A stretch of DNA of 64,000 nucleotides from CAZAFC01 sp964484675 (GCA_964484675.1 CAZAFC010000001.1:177124-241123); one strand, 5' to 3'. Numbered from the stretch's first letter, positions 1-8,530 are shown. The notes: a model not told the origin generated them from the letters alone. Numbers and translations: made by a program.

Positions 1-268
1 TCACTCCATCCGGTAGATGCAGCCGCACGTAGTAAGTGGTGTTGCCATCGGTGTCTGCTCCAGTGAAGTGCCCCTGAATCGTTGCGCTCACCGTACTTGC
101 GCAGTGCGGACCGTGATCGCAGTGCTGCAGGTGGCGGATGGCGTTAACCTCCTGAATGTGCTGAAACGCGCTGGGTACTCCCCACGCCGTCGCGCCCAGA
201 CCAACCAACAAGGTCAGCCAGAGTGCGATCTGGTACGTGCGCTTCAGGATCAGGTCTGTGGGATGCAT
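1..268 (-). CDS. N-terminal part of a small single-pass membrane protein (runs off the window)
   Basis: Reading on the minus strand from an ATG preceded by GAGGAGG gives an open frame of about 89 codons that reaches the window edge without a stop. The protein begins MHPTDLILKRTYQIALW, has one hydrophobic helix at about residues 12-32, then a soluble part with a CDHGPHC motif and a probable beta-rich stretch (TTYYVRLHLP). The topology suggests a membrane anchor with an exported domain. A minus-strand -10 TATACT lies at 313-318, leaving a leader of about 40 nt with the ribosome site. I do not recognise the family. An ATG 4 bases upstream is in another frame and closes quickly. Confidence 0.6.
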   Translation of the reverse strand, partial: MHPTDLILKRTYQIALWLTLLVGLGATAWGVPSAFQHIQEVNAIRHLQHCDHGPHCASTVSATIQGHFTGADTDGNTTYYVRLHLPDGV

Positions 269-460
269 TCATCCTCCTCGTCCAAACATTTCTTTGCGTG
301 ACTGGCATAGCGAGTATACACAATATCCGCTATAGTCGGAAGCCACTCACGAAGCGTTTGCGTGGTTCGCCGTCAACGATGTTGCCTATCACCTTGTAAT
401 CGGACCCAAGAGATAAGTCGATATTCAAGGATGGCATCGTACAAACAAGTGCGTTCATGC

Positions 461-1096
461 CTACTTTTTACATGCATACAGCGAATACGACCCGCCAAAC
501 TCTTTCCATGCTCGGTCTAGTAATTCCCAAGAAACATGTTGGCTTGGCTTGTTGCCGCTCACTCCATCGGGGTTATGTATGATAGCGCCTGTGTCATCGT
601 AGCCGATGACAAGCACAGAATGTCCTTCGTAACCCGGCTTGTCACTGAGGGTGTTGGCGTTTACTTCCAAATGTACGAGCCACCCGTCGTCCAGGAAACG
701 TTTGATATCTTCTTTGGTCGCTTGACGCTGTTCAAGCGGCAAACCGCTTTTGATGTACTGCCTCATTCGCTCAGCTTCCTTTTCGGGATCGCCGTGCGTT
801 ACTTGCCACTGATAGGCGTCGTCGTCCAGAATAGAACGTAAGTAACTTTTTGGGTCGGCCATAAATTTGTGATGGTCAAAGTCTTCAATCCAGTGAAGCT
901 GAAAGCCTAGCCTTGCTAGATTGAGCATCGATTCAGCCTTCCAAATGCTTCGGCCTTTTTCGTAGCCACAAATCTTTTCTATCTCTGCCATATCAAAGTG
1001 ACGTTTGGGCATAAAATAGGCCATCACCATAGCAACTACTGCTACCGTACAGCGGTCGTCGGAGTTTGCGATGAAGGGTACATTGTATCGTTTCAT
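461..1096 (-). CDS. C39-like (papain-fold) cysteine peptidase family protein
   Basis: 211 aa, soluble, no signal peptide. The layout fits the peptidase C39-like family: the candidate nucleophile Cys16 lies in an early segment (DDRCTVAVVAMVM), the candidate His is His159 in EGHSVLVIGYDD, and a HNPDG segment (Asn175/Asp177) can complete the triad. The family cleaves peptides, including double-glycine leaders, but stand-alone cytosolic members are of unknown substrate. It is the last gene of a four-gene minus-strand operon and overlaps the stop of the NUDIX gene before it by 4 nt (ATGA type), so the two are translationally coupled. No ABC transporter is adjacent, so a bacteriocin-export role is not supported. 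Confidence 0.72.
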   Translation of the reverse strand: MKRYNVPFIANSDDRCTVAVVAMVMAYFMPKRHFDMAEIEKICGYEKGRSIWKAESMLNLARLGFQLHWIEDFDHHKFMADPKSYLRSILDDDAYQWQVTHGDPEKEAERMRQYIKSGLPLEQRQATKEDIKRFLDDGWLVHLEVNANTLSDKPGYEGHSVLVIGYDDTGAIIHNPDGVSGNKPSQHVSWELLDRAWKEFGGSYSLYACKK

Positions 1097-1551
1097 TGCA
1101 AGTATCCTAGCCGACTAAAGAGCGTCACAGATGGCGGCGTTAGTGTATGCTCGCGAAGATTAGCCAGGTCAACCCATTCTAGTTTTACGAGGTCATCGCT
1201 TGGCTCAAGTGCAATGTCTGCCGCGTTGCTGTCAACGTCCACGCGGTAAACATAGAACTTCATGTTGCAGAGCACTTTCTCGCCGGTGTCTTTGAGTGTT
1301 TTCTCGGTTTCGCCGCTGCCTTGGTCGTCGGCAAGAGTAACTTTGCAGTCTGCAATATCAATACCGACTTCTTCGAGCATCTCGCGGCGCAAGGCTTGCT
1401 CTTGCGTCTCACCCTCGTCCACGCCGCCGCCAGGTATATGCCAGCAGTCAGCGTACACGCCGCCACTATTGGGGTCTTTCATACCCATGAGCAATCTGCC
1501 ATCTTTGGAAAAGATAAGAGCCGATACGATGGTACGCTGAATGGTTCTCAT
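1093..1551 (-). CDS. NUDIX hydrolase
   Basis: 152 aa. A complete Nudix box runs from Gly42 to Ile64 and matches GX5EX7REUXEEXGU (GGVDEGETQEQALRREMLEE and following VGI), so the metal ligands for nucleoside-diphosphate-X hydrolysis are intact. The WHIPGGG approach is typical of MutT-like pyrophosphohydrolases. Substrate cannot be told from sequence; house-cleaning of damaged nucleotides is the usual guess. It lies between the DUF1653 gene (4-nt overlap upstream) and the C39-like gene (4-nt overlap downstream) in one operon read from the promoter at about 2.12 kb. Confidence 0.9.
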   Translation of the reverse strand: MRTIQRTIVSALIFSKDGRLLMGMKDPNSGGVYADCWHIPGGGVDEGETQEQALRREMLEEVGIDIADCKVTLADDQGSGETEKTLKDTGEKVLCNMKFYVYRVDVDSNAADIALEPSDDLVKLEWVDLANLREHTLTPPSVTLFSRLGYLQ

Positions 1552-1811
1552 ATTTTCGTGAAGCGCTTTATCTTTTTGCCGTTTAGCTCAACTTCTTCAA
1601 CCCAGTTTGCGACAGGACGAATCCACGTTACCTCGTCGCCATACTCGGCCTGATACACCACGCATGGCTCGTTATCTTCTTCGCGCAGTGCCAAAGCTAC
1701 AACTTTATAGCTGAGCTGTTTGTAATGCATGTAGCGGGCGCCCACGGATACCTGCCTAGCGGCTTGGGCTAATCTGCTTGATAGTTGGGACTGAGATTCT
1801 TTTTCGTGCAT
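1548..1811 (-). CDS. DUF1653 domain protein
   Basis: 87 aa. The C-terminal two thirds matches DUF1653: RYMHYKQLSYKVVALALRE, then CVVYQAEYGDEVTWIRP and a final G-x-K-I-K-RF segment, in the order seen in that family of small beta-barrel proteins found with NUDIX enzymes. Function is unknown; the family is often fused to or beside nucleotide-processing genes, which fits the NUDIX gene downstream. About 27 N-terminal residues are a polar extension outside the domain. Its ATG overlaps the stop of the upstream SGNH fragment (TAATG), so it depends on translation of that gene. Confidence 0.8.
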   Translation of the reverse strand: MHEKESQSQLSSRLAQAARQVSVGARYMHYKQLSYKVVALALREEDNEPCVVYQAEYGDEVTWIRPVANWVEEVELNGKKIKRFTKI

Positions 1812-2110
1812 TAGAGAGCCTCCGCAAGCAGGGTTACCAAGTGGGGTTTTACTATGTCAGAAAGAACCGCGTACCCTTCCCTTATTTCGGCTTCGGCCTG
1901 CGATAACACGTTACGGGAATCATCTGCCGAAATGCCAAGGTTAAAAATTGTCGGCTGGCCTTTGCCGAAATCCTGCACTTGCAACTCATCGTAATGTTTA
2001 CGGAGCTTGTCTGCCCAGCCACCTTCGGTGTCCCGATAGCCTTGGGTGTCGCCGAAAATAAGAACTCTCACGGGAACGCTGCTTTCTTTAGGGAAATATA
2101 TATTATTCAT
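1811..2110 (-). pseudogene. Truncated SGNH/GDSL hydrolase-like protein
   Basis: 99 aa. It starts like an SGNH esterase (VRVLIFGDTQGYRDTEGGW, then NLGISADDSRNVLS for block II) but the block-I nucleophile Ser is replaced by Thr (GDT) and the protein stops just after the strand where block III (GxND) should begin, so the Asn, Asp and His residues of the family are missing. A normal member is about 190-220 aa. It is first in the operon, with a -10 TATCAT at 2117-2122 exactly 6 nt before the ATG and no Shine-Dalgarno, so it is probably translated from a leaderless mRNA. Either a decayed esterase kept as the lead cistron, or a shortened protein with a non-catalytic role. Confidence 0.6.
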
Positions 2111-2190
2111 GTCCTCATGATACCGCAGTCAAAGAAGAGCCGAAACTACTTGCAGGGGCAGGCTCGGCTTGAGGTGCTACGAAAGAGCCA

Positions 2191-2628
2191 CTATGAGTCT
2201 ATGCCCAACAGGCGCTTCCAAAATGCTTGCTTGCCGCGCGCGTGCATACCTAAAGTATCGACCCCGGCTTCGCGTGAGGCGTCAACTACTGCTTGGCGCA
2301 AACCAATATCTTGATACGGGTGTTCAACGGGTAATACTATATTCGTATGACCCTCAGCTATCCTCAGTCTAGCGAGGCTATACATTTTTAAATAAGCTTC
2401 TTGATCTGGAGCGGGCAACGGCTGCGTAATCGCTCCCCCGGGCTGAGCAAAGCCTTGCTCTGCATAAGCGTGCACTGCCGCTGTGGCTGTTGTTTTAGTA
2501 GCTTCGTCAACAGCAAAAGTCATATCGCCGCGTTTAGCCGCTTCACTCGCTGCGCCGAAGGCTACTAGATATTCCTCGGATACTATGCCACACTGCTGCG
2601 GCCCTAGCTCAAAAGGAAGATTTGTCAT
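2191..2628 (-). CDS. Hypothetical protein, leaderless
   Basis: 145 aa from the chosen start MTNLPFELGP. A start 48 bases further out is rejected because it would lie upstream of the -35 box of the promoter at 2636-2664. The protein is soluble, with an alanine-rich helical middle (VAFGAASEAAKRGDMTFAVDEA), a segment LKMYSLARLRIAEGHTNIVLPVEHPYQDIGLRQ and a basic tail FWKRLLG. The part TNIVLPVEHPYQD followed by GVDTLGM resembles an alternating alpha/beta pattern. No family recognised. It stands alone between the SGNH operon and NIPSNAP, on the same strand. Confidence 0.6.
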   Translation of the reverse strand: MTNLPFELGPQQCGIVSEEYLVAFGAASEAAKRGDMTFAVDEATKTTATAAVHAYAEQGFAQPGGAITQPLPAPDQEAYLKMYSLARLRIAEGHTNIVLPVEHPYQDIGLRQAVVDASREAGVDTLGMHARGKQAFWKRLLGIDS

Positions 2629-2635
2629 AGAATAT

Positions 2636-2664
2636 ACTATACCACTAAAATGGTCTAAGGTCAA
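2636..2664 (-). promoter_or_regulatory. Promoter for the 145-aa hypothetical protein
   Basis: Minus-strand TTGACC (2659-2664), 17-bp spacer, TATAGT (2636-2641). The ATG follows the -10 box by 7 nt, so the transcript should begin at or within a base of the start codon. This is the clearest two-box example of the leaderless arrangement that recurs through the window. Confidence 0.7.
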
Positions 2665-2730
2665 TGACAAGGTCAATGGCTAACCTGCGGGGAACCCTCT
2701 TCGAAACAGTATTGGGATGGGATAGTGATT

Positions 2731-3069
2731 TCAATGAGTTGTGGCATGGTTAAACCACTCTGTACTCGTTAGAACCTGGTCCCGTACTTTTGCCAGCACC
2801 ATCTCTCCATAAGTCTCACGAGATTGCTTCTTGATGGCTCCCCATTCCTTATCGGCCATGAAAGCTGCCCATTGCATGCGCATGGTGGTTTCATCAGGCC
2901 ACTCTAAGATGTAGACAAATTCGGTGTTGTACTCGAATTCTGAGTACCAAACAGCGACGATATGAAAGTTATACGACTTCATAATTCTTGAGGCATGATC
3001 ACGGAAACGCGCATCAAACTCGGCCTTCGTGTTCGGATGTATGCGGTATATACGAAGTTGGTGGATCAT
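2731..3069 (-). CDS. NIPSNAP family protein
   Basis: 112 aa. The sequence has the NIPSNAP/dimeric alpha-beta barrel pattern: IHQLRIYRIHPNTKAEFDAR, then FHIVAVWYSEFEYNTEFVYILEWPDETTMRMQWAAF and a DKEWGAIKKQS helix. The family forms ferredoxin-like dimers; some members are oxidases or mono-oxygenase-like, but the bacterial ones are mostly uncharacterised. It overlaps the end of the CutA-like gene by 4 nt, so the two form a short operon transcribed from the CutA promoter. Confidence 0.85.
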   Translation of the reverse strand: MIHQLRIYRIHPNTKAEFDARFRDHASRIMKSYNFHIVAVWYSEFEYNTEFVYILEWPDETTMRMQWAAFMADKEWGAIKKQSRETYGEMVLAKVRDQVLTSTEWFNHATTH

Positions 3070-3377
3070 GCTAGCGTCCCGTCTATCCAGTCACGTAACT
3101 CTTGATTGAGGTCGTCAATAGCAACGAAAGTAATCATGGGCACTTCTTCGACGCTGGTTGTACGGACATCTTCAATAATTGCTTCTTTATGCTTATCAGT
3201 GGTGTAGGACGTAATGGTGACGTAGGCTGGCATGTCACTAATCTTGCCTTTCCAAAGGAAGCGAGCTGGCGCGGTCATAAACTGGCCGCCAGTAACCAGC
3301 TTCTTTGCGAGCAAAGAGTTGATAATAGTATTAGCCTGTTCTTGGTTTTCGGCGCTGATCTTGAGTTCGTAGTTCAT
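3066..3377 (-). CDS. CutA-like divalent-ion tolerance protein
   Basis: 103 aa, the usual CutA1 length. The family pattern is visible: ANTIINSLLAKKLVTGGQF for helix 1 and the turn, FLWKGKISDMPAYVTITSYT for the central strands, and the hallmark VEEVPMITFVAI near the end. CutA1 proteins are trimeric ferredoxin-like proteins linked to copper tolerance, though the true role is unsettled. The canonical cysteine of the family is absent. A minus-strand -10 TATACT (3385-3390) lies 7 nt before the ATG and no ribosome site is seen, so the message is probably leaderless. NIPSNAP follows with a 4-nt overlap. Confidence 0.78.
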   Translation of the reverse strand: MNYELKISAENQEQANTIINSLLAKKLVTGGQFMTAPARFLWKGKISDMPAYVTITSYTTDKHKEAIIEDVRTTSVEEVPMITFVAIDDLNQELRDWIDGTLA

Positions 3378-3435
3378 GCGTTCAAGTATAGCAGTGGCCT
3401 TCGGTGAACCGAAGATCCCTAGAAGCCGCTGGAAA

Positions 3436-3472
3436 CAAAAATCCCCCGCGACATATGCCTGCGGGGATTTTG
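3436..3472 (-). terminator. Terminator downstream of tRNA-Glu
   Basis: A GC-rich hairpin with arms AAAATCCCC(C)GC and GC(A)GGGGATTTT, with A/T runs on both sides so it can stop transcription in either direction. On the minus strand it follows the tRNA-Glu gene by about 40 nt. Confidence 0.75.
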
Positions 3473-3510
3473 TATCTAGAACTGTTTCGTAGAATGATGA
3501 AAATTCAATT

Positions 3511-3585
3511 TGGTGACCTCACGGAGAATCGAACTCCGGTTGCCGGGATGAAAACCCGGTGTCCTAACCGCTAGACGATGAGGCC
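3511..3585 (-). tRNA. tRNA-Glu (anticodon TTC)
   Basis: 75 nt with encoded CCA. The acceptor arms GGCCTCA/TGAGGTC pair (one G-T), the anticodon arm is CCGGG-TTTTCAT-CCCGG giving TTC, and the T arm CGGAG-TTCGATT-CTCCG is intact. It reads codons GAA and GAG. Confidence 0.96.
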
Positions 3586-3681
3586 AAAAGTGCAGGGCAA
3601 CTTGGAACTATTGCGCTCCTTCTGAGCACGAGGCGTGCCATACGATGCTGCGGCTTATTTTAGCATAACAGAGTGAAAAAG

Positions 3682-3712
3682 AAAATCCCTGAGCTGTAAA
3701 AACGCAGGGACT
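3682..3712 (-). terminator. Terminator of the histidine kinase gene
   Basis: Minus strand TCCCTG, 13-nt loop, CAGGGA, followed by TTTTCTTTTTC. It lies about 85 nt after the kinase stop codon. Confidence 0.7.
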
Positions 3713-3795
3713 TAGTATTCTAGAGCGGTCAGTCAGTGCTCAATACGAATACTGTAGCATGATTGCCGAGCTCGCGCCAGCAGTTATGCACAGCT

Positions 3796-6000
3796 TTAGG
3801 CGCGCGGTGCGAGCGGCGGCAATTTGCTTTTGGCAAACGTGAAGCCGAAGGTGCTGCCCTCACCTTCCTTGCTCTTGAAAACAATCGCCCCGCCCTGCGC
3901 CACCACCACTTTCTTGGCCATAAACAGCCCAAGCCCCGTGCCATCCGGCCGCGCCCGCTTGGCATTGTCGGCGCGGAAAAACTTGCTGAACAGATGATGC
4001 TGCTCGGCCCGCGGCACGCCCATGCCCGTGTCGACCACCGTAAAGCTCACACTCTCAGGCTTATCCTCGAGCCGCACCTCGATCCGCCCACCGCTCGGCG
4101 TATAGTAAATCGCGTTGTCCAAGAAATTCATAATCACCTGGCGCATCTTGATTTCGTCGAGCATCAGCGCCGGAAAATCATCCGGCCTGTGATATATCAG
4201 CTCCACGTTTCGCCCTTTGGCCGTCTCAAGCAGCTGCTCGACTTCGTCCTTCACGACGGCCGCGAGATTCGTCGCCATTGGCTCGATCACAAATTTACCA
4301 GTCCGCAGCCGCGACACATTTAACAGATCAGAAATAAGATACACCATGCGCTGTGAACTGATAAAAGCTTGATTGAGCAGCTTGCGCTGGAGCGGTTGAA
4401 TGCTGCCGGCGTCGCCATCGAGCACCATGCTCACGTAGCCCTTCACACTGGTGAGCGGCGTGCGCAGCTGGTGCGATGCCATGCTAATAAAGTCATCTTT
4501 TGTTTCATCAAGCAAGCGCAGCTTTTGGTTCGTTCGCTGCAATTTATGCGTCGCTTCGTCGATCTTCTGCTGCAACGTGCGGTTAAAATTCTCGATCTCC
4601 TCGAACCGCAGCGCGTTTTGAATTGCCAGCACGAGCACGTTGGCAATCGTCTCGATCACCGTAATGTCCTGGCGCGAGTACGGATTCCCGCTCCGCTTGG
4701 CGCCGAACACCAGATAGCCAAGCCCCTTCAGCTCGGCCGTAGCGTCGTGCATCGGCGCAATTGCTTCAATTTCGTGGTCGACAAACAGCTTCCGCAGCTC
4801 CTTTGTATTCGACGCGTCTCCAGCCAGCAGCACCGACTTTTGGTCAGCTTGCACTCGCAGCCCGAGCGTCTCAATTGCTTTGATATCTTTTTGGCGCATA
4901 CCAGTCGACTTTGTCGAGACGAGCCGAGCCGGCAGTGTCTCGGTGGGCAGCACTTCAACTGCCGCAAAATCACTTTTGACATTTTCCTGAATAATACTCA
5001 GCGCTTGGTTCAGCATCGGCTCAATCCGGATCGCACCCACCAAACTTGCATTCAGGCGATTGAAAAGATCCTGCGGTGAGTAGGCGTCACGGTGGAACAG
5101 CCGGCTCGTCAAACGATTAAAATATAATCTGATCGGCTGGAACGTCACGGCAACAATCAGCGTCAAAATCGCCATAATCACCAGCGCCTTCGCGTCGATT
5201 GAGATGGCAAAAACATGCACAATGATCAGCGAAGTAGCCAACACATACGCGGTGGCGACCGTGGCAATACTCAGCGCATACACGGCCGCCGTAAACGCGT
5301 AGCTGCGAATATCAAGAAAGCGGTAGCGGATGATACTCAGCGCGAAGCCGAGGGCAAAAAAGTCAATCGAAAGGATTCCCCACGAGATCCGCTGCTGACT
5401 GCCGGTCGCCAGTGGCACGATAACATTCGTGAGCACGCTGTAGGCGCTCACCAATCCAATCGTCCGCAGGATAATCCCGAGCGCCTTTCGCTCGCGGCTG
5501 TGCAGCGCGTTTTTCAAGAAGTTGTGGAACAGATACTGGAGCAAAAGCACCAGCTGCGCAAGGATCAGACCAATAAAAATCGGGTACGCCCAACCGCGCG
5601 TGAAGGCATAATTTCCGCCCCGATAGGTAACGCTCGTGAACAATTGCGCGCTACAAATCAGCAGCGAGTCGGCAATCGTCAGCCAGTACATCGCGGAGCG
5701 AACGCGGCGATTGTAGCGACTGTGGTGTGTCTCGGATTGTTTTTGCAAAACATCGGTAAACGAAAACGTACTAATTATCGCCAGCGTCGGCCACAGAAAC
5801 ACGACATTATTCCACAGCCGCAGATGCGTCGTGATGCCGTCGGCCATGTATATATTGAGTTGCCATAATATAAGCGAACTGCATGATATGGCAAAATAAA
5901 GCTTGAGCCTGGGCCCAACATTATGTGCCATACCGACAACAAGTATGATAAAAAGCGCGATGGCGCAGGTGAGTGCAAGAAAGAATAAGCTCGCGTTCAT
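3796..6000 (-). CDS. Membrane sensor histidine kinase with GAF domain
   Basis: 734 aa from MNASLFFLAL. About eight hydrophobic helices fill residues 1-290 (a 7TM-type sensor region), followed by a GAF-like domain (about 300-440), a coiled coil (about 450-490), a HisKA domain with the phosphoacceptor in ISMASHQLRTPLTSVKGY, and a HATPase_c domain with N box MNFLDNAIYYTPSGG, G1 DTGMGVP and G2 GTGLGLFMAKKVV. All kinase motifs are intact. The signal is unknown; cell-envelope state is a guess from the membrane sensor. Start chosen because TAGAAT (6008-6013) lies 7 nt before it; ATGs 3 and 4 codons further upstream, in frame, would also give a working protein. No receiver is fused; two single-domain receivers lie at 7.6-8.5 kb. 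Confidence 0.93.
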   Translation of the reverse strand: MNASLFFLALTCAIALFIILVVGMAHNVGPRLKLYFAISCSSLILWQLNIYMADGITTHLRLWNNVVFLWPTLAIISTFSFTDVLQKQSETHHSRYNRRVRSAMYWLTIADSLLICSAQLFTSVTYRGGNYAFTRGWAYPIFIGLILAQLVLLLQYLFHNFLKNALHSRERKALGIILRTIGLVSAYSVLTNVIVPLATGSQQRISWGILSIDFFALGFALSIIRYRFLDIRSYAFTAAVYALSIATVATAYVLATSLIIVHVFAISIDAKALVIMAILTLIVAVTFQPIRLYFNRLTSRLFHRDAYSPQDLFNRLNASLVGAIRIEPMLNQALSIIQENVKSDFAAVEVLPTETLPARLVSTKSTGMRQKDIKAIETLGLRVQADQKSVLLAGDASNTKELRKLFVDHEIEAIAPMHDATAELKGLGYLVFGAKRSGNPYSRQDITVIETIANVLVLAIQNALRFEEIENFNRTLQQKIDEATHKLQRTNQKLRLLDETKDDFISMASHQLRTPLTSVKGYVSMVLDGDAGSIQPLQRKLLNQAFISSQRMVYLISDLLNVSRLRTGKFVIEPMATNLAAVVKDEVEQLLETAKGRNVELIYHRPDDFPALMLDEIKMRQVIMNFLDNAIYYTPSGGRIEVRLEDKPESVSFTVVDTGMGVPRAEQHHLFSKFFRADNAKRARPDGTGLGLFMAKKVVVAQGGAIVFKSKEGEGSTFGFTFAKSKLPPLAPRA

Positions 6001-6042
6001 CTCCTTCATTCTACAGCACTCGCCGGCGCGAGAAAACAATGC

Positions 6043-7332
6043 TTATGCAGCTTTGAGTAATGCGGCCTGTTCGGCGGTCGGCAACGTGCTGTTACGCAAG
6101 CCGACGTCGAGCGCACGCTCGCGCTGGCCAACTCGGTGGCGGCCAAACGCCTCTTTGCCCACTGCCGAACCGATGAACGCCGCCACAATGCCATTCACGT
6201 AGCCAGGATACCCCTCGCCGTTAGCGTATAAATATGCATAGGGCGCCAGGAATGACGGGATTGCCATGGCTGCGCCGGCAAGCTTTTCTTTAGTCGTCTT
6301 GCCGCCATACATTTTGGCTAGGCCCATCGAATATGGCAGCGACGTCGCAACATCCACACCCCACAATGTAGCAGTATCACCGTGGAATTGGTCGAGGTTG
6401 CCAGCCGGAATCGCCCGCGACATCGAATACGCCATCACCGCGGCGTGGCCGACCAGCTCTTTTGTCGAAAAGCGCGCCTTGAGCCAGTTGGGCGATCGGT
6501 ACTCGATACCATTTGCAGTCATCAGCTCGCGCACATCTTTGGGCACTTTGCGCGCATCGACACCTCGAAGCAGCTCCACGAGGTGCAGCTTTTGCCGCGC
6601 ATATTTGTCATCTTCGTTGCGCAAAACAGTGCGCACTACTTCTTGCGGGCTAATCGCAGCTGGCACTGTCGGCCCACCCATATACACACGGGCCTCGCCC
6701 AAACGGTGCACTTGCGACTGGCCGACAAGAATGGACAGGCGACGGATAAAGGCTGGCTCGGTATTGAGCAGCCACAGCTTGTGGCCCTGCTCCAGAGAAT
6801 CACGGATCATCGTCGAATACAGCGAAATAACCGCATCAAAATCGCCATCGTTTATGCCGCCGTCGAATCGTTCCGAGGCCAACGCCGAGACTTCAACGAC
6901 TTCGTTGTGCTTGATGTCGGTGAGGCGCGGCACGCCAGCAGCTTCGCAAATCACCTCTGGGTCGGTGGCAAAATACCGCGCCGTCGGCAGCGACAGCATG
7001 CCGTCGGATTTATTAGCATGAATCAGACGAGCCGAAGCAACTTTGGTGGTATTGCGAACAAAATAATACGAGGAGCGCGGCACATAAGCATCGTGGTAGT
7101 AACCCATCGGGTTGACGTCCGCCTCGGTAATGTGGTTTTCGCGCAAGTAAACGCGAGTGTGCAATAATTGAGCAGCGTTTCGGACGTCACTTCCAAAAAC
7201 TGGATCGTCCGAAGAAAAAATATCGATGTGGGGTGGTTGAACCCTAGCTGATTCCGGATCAGCAGGAGGGACATGAATGGTCTCCTGCGGTACCGATGCC
7301 GGCTGAAACGGCAAAGTCTGTACTTCGGCCAT
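6043..7332 (-). CDS. Hypothetical GNAT-like protein with C-terminal membrane helices
   Basis: 429 aa. Start chosen at MAEVQTLPF because AGGAGA lies 8 nt upstream; an ATG 75 bases further out has none. The N-terminal 60 residues are proline-rich. Residues about 70-270 have the look of an acyl-transferase fold: RVYLRENHI, SSYYFVRNTTKVASARLI, a strand-loop EVVEVSALA, then HKLWLLNTEPAFIRRLSILVG, an order that recalls N-acyl amino-acid or homoserine-lactone synthase-like GNATs. Residues about 345-400 contain two hydrophobic helices near the end. The function is not known and the GNAT resemblance is my inference. It has its own promoter at 7432-7460 and lies just upstream of the histidine kinase on the same strand, 42 nt apart, so it could be co-transcribed. 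Confidence 0.6.
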   Translation of the reverse strand: MAEVQTLPFQPASVPQETIHVPPADPESARVQPPHIDIFSSDDPVFGSDVRNAAQLLHTRVYLRENHITEADVNPMGYYHDAYVPRSSYYFVRNTTKVASARLIHANKSDGMLSLPTARYFATDPEVICEAAGVPRLTDIKHNEVVEVSALASERFDGGINDGDFDAVISLYSTMIRDSLEQGHKLWLLNTEPAFIRRLSILVGQSQVHRLGEARVYMGGPTVPAAISPQEVVRTVLRNEDDKYARQKLHLVELLRGVDARKVPKDVRELMTANGIEYRSPNWLKARFSTKELVGHAAVMAYSMSRAIPAGNLDQFHGDTATLWGVDVATSLPYSMGLAKMYGGKTTKEKLAGAAMAIPSFLAPYAYLYANGEGYPGYVNGIVAAFIGSAVGKEAFGRHRVGQRERALDVGLRNSTLPTAEQAALLKAA

Positions 7333-7431
7333 GCTTAGCTCTCCTTGAGACACAAAAAACGACACTGCCAAACCTATTGGGGTGTCGTTCCTGCTCCTAA
7401 ACTTCACTCATACCTAGATGAGACTGCCTGT

Positions 7432-7460
7432 ATATTACTACGAAACCCACAGAAAGTCAA
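7432..7460 (-). promoter_or_regulatory. Promoter upstream of the GNAT-like gene
   Basis: Minus-strand TTGACT (7455-7460), 17-bp spacer, TAATAT (7432-7437). The leader to the ATG is about 90 nt and contains a Shine-Dalgarno, unlike most genes here. Confidence 0.65.
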
Positions 7461-7654
7461 TACCCCTATATACATTTTGTGGTGTATGAATTGTGAAATT
7501 TGTCGCATGGTGAGCGACTTCGGATGCCCACGACGTCGTATACGCTATATATGTGTATGCTGGGTGTAGGTTAGCGAGCTCCTTGATTACCGGGAAATAA
7601 CACTATATGCTAAGGGAGTATCCCAAATTAACAGTAACGAAACGCAAGGATTGC

Positions 7655-8038
7655 ATGGCGAACAAAGTTCTCAAGGCAGCAGTTATTGAAGACAATCACG
7701 ACGTTCAGTTCATGTACAAGCTCAAGCTGGAGCTTGCTGGATTTACCGTGAAGACCGCAAATGATGGCGAAGAAGGCCTCGCGCTTGTCAAAGATTTTCA
7801 GCCCGATATTGTGTTGCTCGATCTGATGATGCCGCGGATGGGCGGTGCCGAGATGCTGGCCCGCGTGCGCTCAGAAGCATGGGGCAGCAATATGCGTGTC
7901 ATAATTTTGACAAATATTAGCAAGGATGAGGCGCCACAAGCGCTTCGTTTTTTACATGTCGATCGCTACGTGGTCAAGGCACATCACACGCCGGCGCAAG
8001 TCATTGATATGGCACTGGAGGTACTTGGCGAAAAGTGA
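7655..8038 (+). CDS. Stand-alone response-regulator receiver protein 1
   Basis: 127 aa from MANKVLKAAV; AAGGA lies 4-5 nt upstream, and a longer start 48 bases out is not needed. It is a single CheY-like receiver domain: acidic pair in VIEDNHD, phosphoacceptor Asp in VLLDLMMP, the switch Thr in IILTN and the conserved Lys in VVKAH. No output domain is present, so it signals by protein contact or as a phosphorelay step. It is followed 50 nt later by a second receiver of the same kind; the nearest kinase is the membrane sensor at 3.8-6 kb on the opposite strand, a plausible partner. Confidence 0.92.
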   Translation: MANKVLKAAVIEDNHDVQFMYKLKLELAGFTVKTANDGEEGLALVKDFQPDIVLLDLMMPRMGGAEMLARVRSEAWGSNMRVIILTNISKDEAPQALRFLHVDRYVVKAHHTPAQVIDMALEVLGEK

Positions 8039-8088
8039 TATTAGTGGCATTATAGACATCCAAGGTTCAACAAGAAAGAAGGTACATT

Positions 8089-8457
8089 ATGACGAAAATT
8101 GCGATCATCGAAGACGACGAAGCCATCTCGCAAATGTATCGCATTAAATTCGAGGCAGAAGGCTTCAAAGTTGAAACCGCTTCCAACGGCAAGCTCGGGC
8201 TTGAAATGCTCGAGAAGATCCGCCCTGATATTGTATTGCTTGACCTTATGATGCCGATCATGACCGGTGAAGAAATGCTAGCCCGCATGCGCAAGACCGG
8301 CTGGGGCAAGCACCTCAAAGTTATTATTCTGACCAACCGCGGCGAACAGGAAATTCCGCCCGAAGTACGCGAGCTGGACATTGCGGCGCTGATTTTGAAG
8401 GCTGACATGACGCCACGCCAAGTTGCGGAACTGGTGAAGCGCAAGCTGGCTGAGTAG
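8089..8457 (+). CDS. Stand-alone response-regulator receiver protein 2
   Basis: 122 aa, a single receiver domain closely similar to the gene before it: IIEDDEA acidic pair, VLLDLMMP phosphoacceptor, IILTN switch Thr and ILKAD Lys. AGAAGG lies 7 nt before the ATG. The two receivers probably arose by tandem duplication (identical LLDLMMP, MLAR and TP-x-QV elements) and share a transcript. Having two receivers and one visible kinase suggests a branched relay or a phosphate sink. Confidence 0.92.
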   Translation: MTKIAIIEDDEAISQMYRIKFEAEGFKVETASNGKLGLEMLEKIRPDIVLLDLMMPIMTGEEMLARMRKTGWGKHLKVIILTNRGEQEIPPEVRELDIAALILKADMTPRQVAELVKRKLAE

Positions 8458-8530
8458 CTCGCTTCGTCTCAACCCAGCAACCAAAAAGCGAGCCATAACA
8501 ACGCGCATCCCGGAGCCGGTTGCCCGGCAC

